A DNA stretch of 61,955 nt from Alistipes sp. (GTDB lineage Bacteria > Bacteroidota > Bacteroidia > Bacteroidales > Rikenellaceae), in contig JAHHQK010000009.1 of the NCBI GenBank assembly GCA_020026435.1, positions 1 to 61,955 of the forward strand, written 5' to 3'. Made by a program: the position numbers and the translations under genes. Shown piece after piece: positions 58,956 through 61,955 of this stretch. Below the pieces are notes generated by a model. That model searched no databases. It was given only the letters and a program-made list of their open reading frames with translations, and had not been told where the DNA came from. Within the stretch, counting starts at the first letter, position 1. The number at the start of each line of letters is the position of its first letter.

Positions 58956-59352
58956 GAATATTTCCGGATTTGCTTTAGCTCGTGACCTTCTCAAAGCAGG
59001 TGAAAATGTCACGATACGTGTGAATGGGCAAAGTATGCTTCCATTTTTCCAAAGCAACTCAATCGTAAAAATCCGTCCTATCCGTGAAGAAGATTTAATA
59101 TGTGGTCACGTGGTATTTGGCGAAACAGAAAATGGGAAATTCGTTATTCATCGTATCATACGCATTACCTCTAACCATATAATACTGATGGGTGACGGCA
59201 ATATTATCGGAATCGAAAATATTGCACGAAACAAAATATACGGCATCATCGACTGTTCTCGCTTACATCTATTTCTTGCACAAATATGGAAATGGATACG
59301 GCCTATAAGAAAATATATTCTTTATTTTTTGAAACGAATTTGTAAAAAATAG
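58942..59352 (+). CDS. S24/S26 signal-peptidase-like protein
   Basis: The 136-residue product has a signal-peptidase core: NGQSMLPFF with nucleophile Ser31, GHVVFG, FVIHRIIRI with His70 in the place of the bacterial Lys (Ser-His type, as in SipW/Sec11-like enzymes), and MGDGN with Asp85. There is no N-terminal membrane helix; a C-terminal hydrophobic and basic stretch (LHLFLAQIWKWIRPIRKYILYFL) may bind the membrane. The gene is visibly AT-richer than all its neighbours and uses different codons, suggesting recent acquisition. It starts inside the HprK-like gene (ATG at 58942, overlap 14 bases) and is the last gene of the addA-ABC-kinase unit; the dispersed terminator element follows 40 bases after its stop. 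Confidence 0.82.
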   Translation: MKTIKNISGFALARDLLKAGENVTIRVNGQSMLPFFQSNSIVKIRPIREEDLICGHVVFGETENGKFVIHRIIRITSNHIILMGDGNIIGIENIARNKIYGIIDCSRLHLFLAQIWKWIRPIRKYILYFLKRICKK

Positions 59353-59392
59353 ATTTAAAGACTTTGACCTAAATCCATAGTTATAGTTTCAT

Positions 59393-59468
59393 GAGGATGT
59401 GTCAAAATCCTCTTCTTTTAAGAGAATCCCCCCTGTCGCAGTCGTGTGCGACAGGGGGGATTCTCTGT
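59393..59468 (+). repeat. Dispersed terminator element, copy 2 (downstream of the S26 peptidase gene)
   Basis: It contains GTCAAAATCCTCTTC, a TTTAAGAG bridge and a hairpin with arms GAATCCCCCCTGTCGCA (59424-59440) and its near-complement (59447-59464). Read in gene orientation it matches the element behind luxS (4631-4705, minus strand) over its full length, at about 80% identity by eye. Confidence 0.75.
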
Positions 59469-59611
59469 ATATTTTGCATTGTGATACCCCTTCATACAGA
59501 CAAAGATTCTCCCAATAAGACTGCGTTTCGAGATTCTGAAATCAAATAAAACAACAACTACCTCATAGGAAATATCGTCACCCGTTTGTCGGATGCACAA
59601 AAAAGTATATT

Positions 59612-59652
59612 AGAAAAAATACGGATCACCCCGATATGGGATGATCCGTATC
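59612..59652 (-). terminator. Terminator of the rpsI-rpsB-tsf operon
   Basis: On the minus strand ATACGGATCA (59642-59651) pairs with 59619-59628 around 13 bases and is followed by six T. It begins 23 bases after the tsf stop. The spacer 59469-59611 between this and the repeat element holds no recognised gene. Confidence 0.85.
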
Positions 59653-59674
59653 ATGTATAGGAATCTAAAGTAGA

Positions 59675-60502
59675 TTACTCACCCAAAGCGAAACGCTTGT
59701 AAGCAACAACCGTAGCGTCCTTCTCTGCCTTGTGGATGTACTCGGCGATCGTCTCCTTCTCACCGACAACCATCTGGTTCAGAAGCGTGTTCTCCTCGAA
59801 GAACTTGCGCATCTTACCCTCGGCGATCTTCTCGAGAATAGCCTCGGGCTTGTTGGCGTTCTTCGGATCCTGCTTCATGGCCTCGACAGCGATCTTGCGC
59901 TCGTGCTCCACGATCTCAGCGGGGCAGTCATGCTCGTCGATCGAAACGGGAGCCATAGCCGTAGCCTGCATGGCTACAACGTGAGCTACCTCCTCGGGAA
60001 CCTGCTTGTTGAAACCGATCAACGTACCGAGCTTCTTGTTGAAGTGTACGTAAGCCGAGCAATAGGGAGCCTCGATACGAGCGTAGTTCATCTCGATCTT
60101 CTCACCCGTCTGACCCGACTTCTCGGTAACCATCTCCTCTACGGTGCGACCCTCGGCGTTCTTGATGGTCAAGAGAGCCTCACGGTCTGCAGCGTCGGCT
60201 GCAACGGCAACCTCCAGCATGGCCTCGGCCGAAGCAGTGTACTCGGCGTTCTGAGCCACGAAGTCAGTCTCGCAAGCCAGGCAGAGGATATATGCTTTGC
60301 CGTCAACGACCTTCGTTACGACTACACCCTCCGATGCGCTGCGATCGGCACGCTTGGCAACTACGAGTTTACCCTTCTCGCGGATAATGTCCTGAGCACG
60401 GTCAAAATCACCTTCAGCCTCTACGAGGGCCTTTTTGCAGTCCATCATACCGGCACCGGTCATCTTGCGGAGCTTCATCACATCAGCTGCTTTGATTTCC
60501 AT
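59675..60502 (-). CDS. tsf: Elongation factor Ts
   Basis: EF-Ts catalyses GDP/GTP exchange on EF-Tu. The 275-residue product starts with the UBA-like N-terminal domain (ADVMKLRKMTGAGMMDCKKALVEAEGD), the hallmark of the family, and continues with two core subdomains (YILCLACETDFVAQNAEY; IEAPYCSAYVHFNKKLGTLIGF). The length is normal. It is the third gene of rpsI-rpsB-tsf, 69 bases after rpsB, and is followed by a clear terminator. Confidence 0.97.
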   Translation of the reverse strand: MEIKAADVMKLRKMTGAGMMDCKKALVEAEGDFDRAQDIIREKGKLVVAKRADRSASEGVVVTKVVDGKAYILCLACETDFVAQNAEYTASAEAMLEVAVAADAADREALLTIKNAEGRTVEEMVTEKSGQTGEKIEMNYARIEAPYCSAYVHFNKKLGTLIGFNKQVPEEVAHVVAMQATAMAPVSIDEHDCPAEIVEHERKIAVEAMKQDPKNANKPEAILEKIAEGKMRKFFEENTLLNQMVVGEKETIAEYIHKAEKDATVVAYKRFALGE

Positions 60503-60571
60503 AGTATTCTTTGTTTTTTTAATTAATAACTTCTTTTTGTGAGCAAAAAGTCTGCCTTCCCGTTCGGAGAA

Positions 60572-61435
60572 TTACTCCTCTTTGGGCTCCTCAAACGGAG
60601 TCTCGACAGCGGCAACAACCTCTTTCAAGGTCTCCTCCTCGGCATTGAACGAAGCCTTTACAGCCTTCTTGATGCGGGGTTTGCCCTCTTTGCGGGGAGC
60701 AGCAGCCTCCTGAGCGGCAGCCTCCTCGGCCTCTTTCTCCTTCTCCAGACGGCGCTCCTCCGAACCCTCGGCGATAGCAGCGCACATCGTGTCGATAATA
60801 ACGGAGATCGATTTTGCAGCATCGTCGTTTGCAGGGATAACGTAGTCGATGTCAGTGGGATCACAACAAGTGTCGACCATTGCAAATACGGGGATGCTCA
60901 ATCTCTTGGCCTCCTTAACGGCGTTAGCCTCCTTCTGAACGTCAACGACGAACAGGGCGGCGGGCAGACGGGTCAGGTCGGCGATCGAACCGAGGTTCTT
61001 CTCCAACTTGGCGCGCTGGCGCTCGATCTGGAGTTTCTCACGCTTCGAGAAGTTATCAAAAGTACCGTCAGCAGTCATCTTGTCGATGGTTGCCATTTTC
61101 TTGACGGCCTTACGTATTGTGGGGAAGTTTGTCAGCATACCGCCGGCCCAACGCTCGGTTACGAACGGCATTCCAACGGCTGCCACCTTTTCGGCAACAA
61201 TCTCTTTAGCTTGCTTTTTGGTTGCTACGAACAGCACGCGGCGACCGCTCTTGGCGATCTGCTTGATGGCTGCGGCAGCCTCATCGATTTTCAGCACGGT
61301 CTTGTGCAGGTCGATGATGTGGATGCCGTTCTTCTCCATGAAGATATAAGGAGCCATTTTAGGGTTCCATTTGCGCTTCAGGTGACCGAAGTGCGCACCG
61401 GCTTCCAATAATGTATTAAAATCTGTACGTGACAT
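60572..61435 (-). CDS. rpsB: 30S ribosomal protein S2
   Basis: The 287-residue product shows the S2 signatures: LLEAGAHFGHLKRKWNPKM at the N-terminus, IHIIDLHKTV, VLFVATKKQAKEIV, ERWAGGMLTNF, and LPAALFVVDVQKEANAVKEA with VMDTCCDPTDIDYVIPAND-like closing motif (here MVDTCCDPTD). The roughly 60-residue C-terminal extension rich in Glu/Ala and Lys is usual in Bacteroidetes. It lies between rpsI and tsf; the 172-base gap to rpsI (61436-61607) is long for this operon and could hold a leader structure, though I see no defined one. Confidence 0.97.
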   Translation of the reverse strand: MSRTDFNTLLEAGAHFGHLKRKWNPKMAPYIFMEKNGIHIIDLHKTVLKIDEAAAAIKQIAKSGRRVLFVATKKQAKEIVAEKVAAVGMPFVTERWAGGMLTNFPTIRKAVKKMATIDKMTADGTFDNFSKREKLQIERQRAKLEKNLGSIADLTRLPAALFVVDVQKEANAVKEAKRLSIPVFAMVDTCCDPTDIDYVIPANDDAAKSISVIIDTMCAAIAEGSEERRLEKEKEAEEAAAQEAAAPRKEGKPRIKKAVKASFNAEEETLKEVVAAVETPFEEPKEE

Positions 61436-61607
61436 TTTAATTCTTGTTTGATAATTTTAATTCTCTTTTCTGCAACTCCACGGGTAGCGGATGAACCGAT
61501 CCCAAGGAGTTTTCCGCGGCGAGGCAACCGAAAGGTAATACGTATAGCAATATAAGTAGTCTTTCCGGTTTGAGACCGTCGCCGTACTTTGCCGAAATTC
61601 CGGTCGA

Positions 61608-61955
61608 CTAACGCTTGCTGAACTGGAACTTGCGACGTGCTCCGGGCTGACCGGGCTTCTTACGCTCAACCTCGCGGGGATCACGCGTCAAGAAGCCGGC
61701 CTTCTTCAGTACCGGACGCATCTCGGCGTCGATCTCGCACAATGCACGTGCGATGCCCAGACGAGCGGCCTCAGCCTGACCCTTGATACCGCCACCATCG
61801 AGGTTGATGTTGACGTCATAGTTCTCCAAAGTGTTGGTAGCCAACAGAGGCTGCTTTACCTGGAACTGGAGAATCTCCAAGGGGAAATAGACTGCAAGCT
61901 CTTTGCGGTTGATTGTAATCTGACCCTTACCCGGCTTCACGTATACGCGAGCCAC
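61608..61955 (-). CDS. rpsI: 30S ribosomal protein S9, 5' end outside the window
   Basis: The 116 codons present encode S9 from the segment ARVYVKPGKGQITINRKE to the conserved basic C-terminus KKPGQPGARRKFQFSKR, whose tail reaches the P-site tRNA. GGGIKGQAEAARLGIARAL is the family signature. About a dozen N-terminal residues are missing at the window edge, so the frame's first codon here is not the true start. rplM would be expected just upstream. Confidence 0.96.
   Translation of the reverse strand: MARVYVKPGKGQITINRKELAVYFPLEILQFQVKQPLLATNTLENYDVNINLDGGGIKGQAEAARLGIARALCEIDAEMRPVLKKAGFLTRDPREVERKKPGQPGARRKFQFSKR

Noticed and set aside
59540..59660. Plus-strand fragment reading like NYLIGNIVTRLSDAQKSILEKI
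   Set aside because: It looks protein-like but has no start, is closed by a stop just upstream, and overlaps the tsf terminator; probably chance.
1..61955. CRISPR array, prophage, complete insertion sequence, rRNA operon
   Set aside because: No regularly spaced identical repeats, integrase, transposase, structural phage gene or rRNA-like sequence was found; the tandem repeats have only two units each.

Overview
The window looks like chromosomal DNA of a gut Bacteroidales bacterium, most probably an Alistipes-like member of the Rikenellaceae. The evidence is a SusC/SusD pair, a fimbrillin-like lipoprotein, promoters of the TTTG-N19/20-TAnnTTTG type, an NqrA-F sodium pump, Bacteroidetes-style AddAB, and the rpsI-rpsB-tsf order. 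Genus is an inference. Most genes are GC-rich, so long antisense open frames are common and were discarded.

Layout. 1-4.7 kb: the end of tRNA-Lys, a small peptide gene followed by a fimbrillin/PCMD-like lipoprotein, and adenine deaminase. 4.7-5.9 kb: mtnN-luxS on the minus strand (S-adenosylhomocysteine recycling). 6.1-23 kb: a glycan utilisation locus. A GH109 enzyme and a DeoR-family regulator lie on the minus strand. Opposite them run agaS, a PfkB kinase, an exported amidohydrolase, a GH36 enzyme, SusC, SusD, a lipoprotein with three tandem CBM9-like modules, and a DUF4874/DUF4832 lipoprotein. This fits release, import and catabolism of galactosamine/galactose-containing host glycans. A 21-bp motif with paired CGAAAC boxes occurs in both regulatory spacers and is the likely operator.

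23-32 kb: a thioredoxin-like lipoprotein, tRNA-Met, a channel-like protein with a non-canonical pore, an EamA transporter, a biotin-dependent decarboxylase subunit, an AI-2E-family membrane protein and a HAD hydrolase. They are separated by long gene-free spacers with local duplications. 32-38 kb: nqrABCDEF, in which NqrC carries an N-terminal rubredoxin-type domain. 38.5-41.3 kb: TatD-like, TcdA, D-2-hydroxyacid dehydrogenase and a PrdX-type prolyl-tRNA editing protein. 41.7-48.7 kb: gpmI and alaS (minus), then two M23 peptidases and a HAD hydrolase (plus).

49-59.4 kb: addB and a DUF2807 protein on the minus strand; addA on the plus strand is followed without a real gap by an ABC exporter, an HprK-like kinase containing a G9 tract, and a small AT-rich S24/S26 peptidase. 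This tail looks like an undescribed export or modification cassette attached to addA. 59.6-61.96 kb: tsf, rpsB and rpsI (cut by the window edge) on the minus strand.

The most interesting observations are the rubredoxin-NqrC fusion, the addA-linked ABC/HprK-like/S26 cassette with its homopolymeric tract, the paired operator motif of the GalNAc-type locus, the triplicated CBM9-like protein, and a roughly 75-bp terminator element present downstream of both luxS and the S26 peptidase gene.
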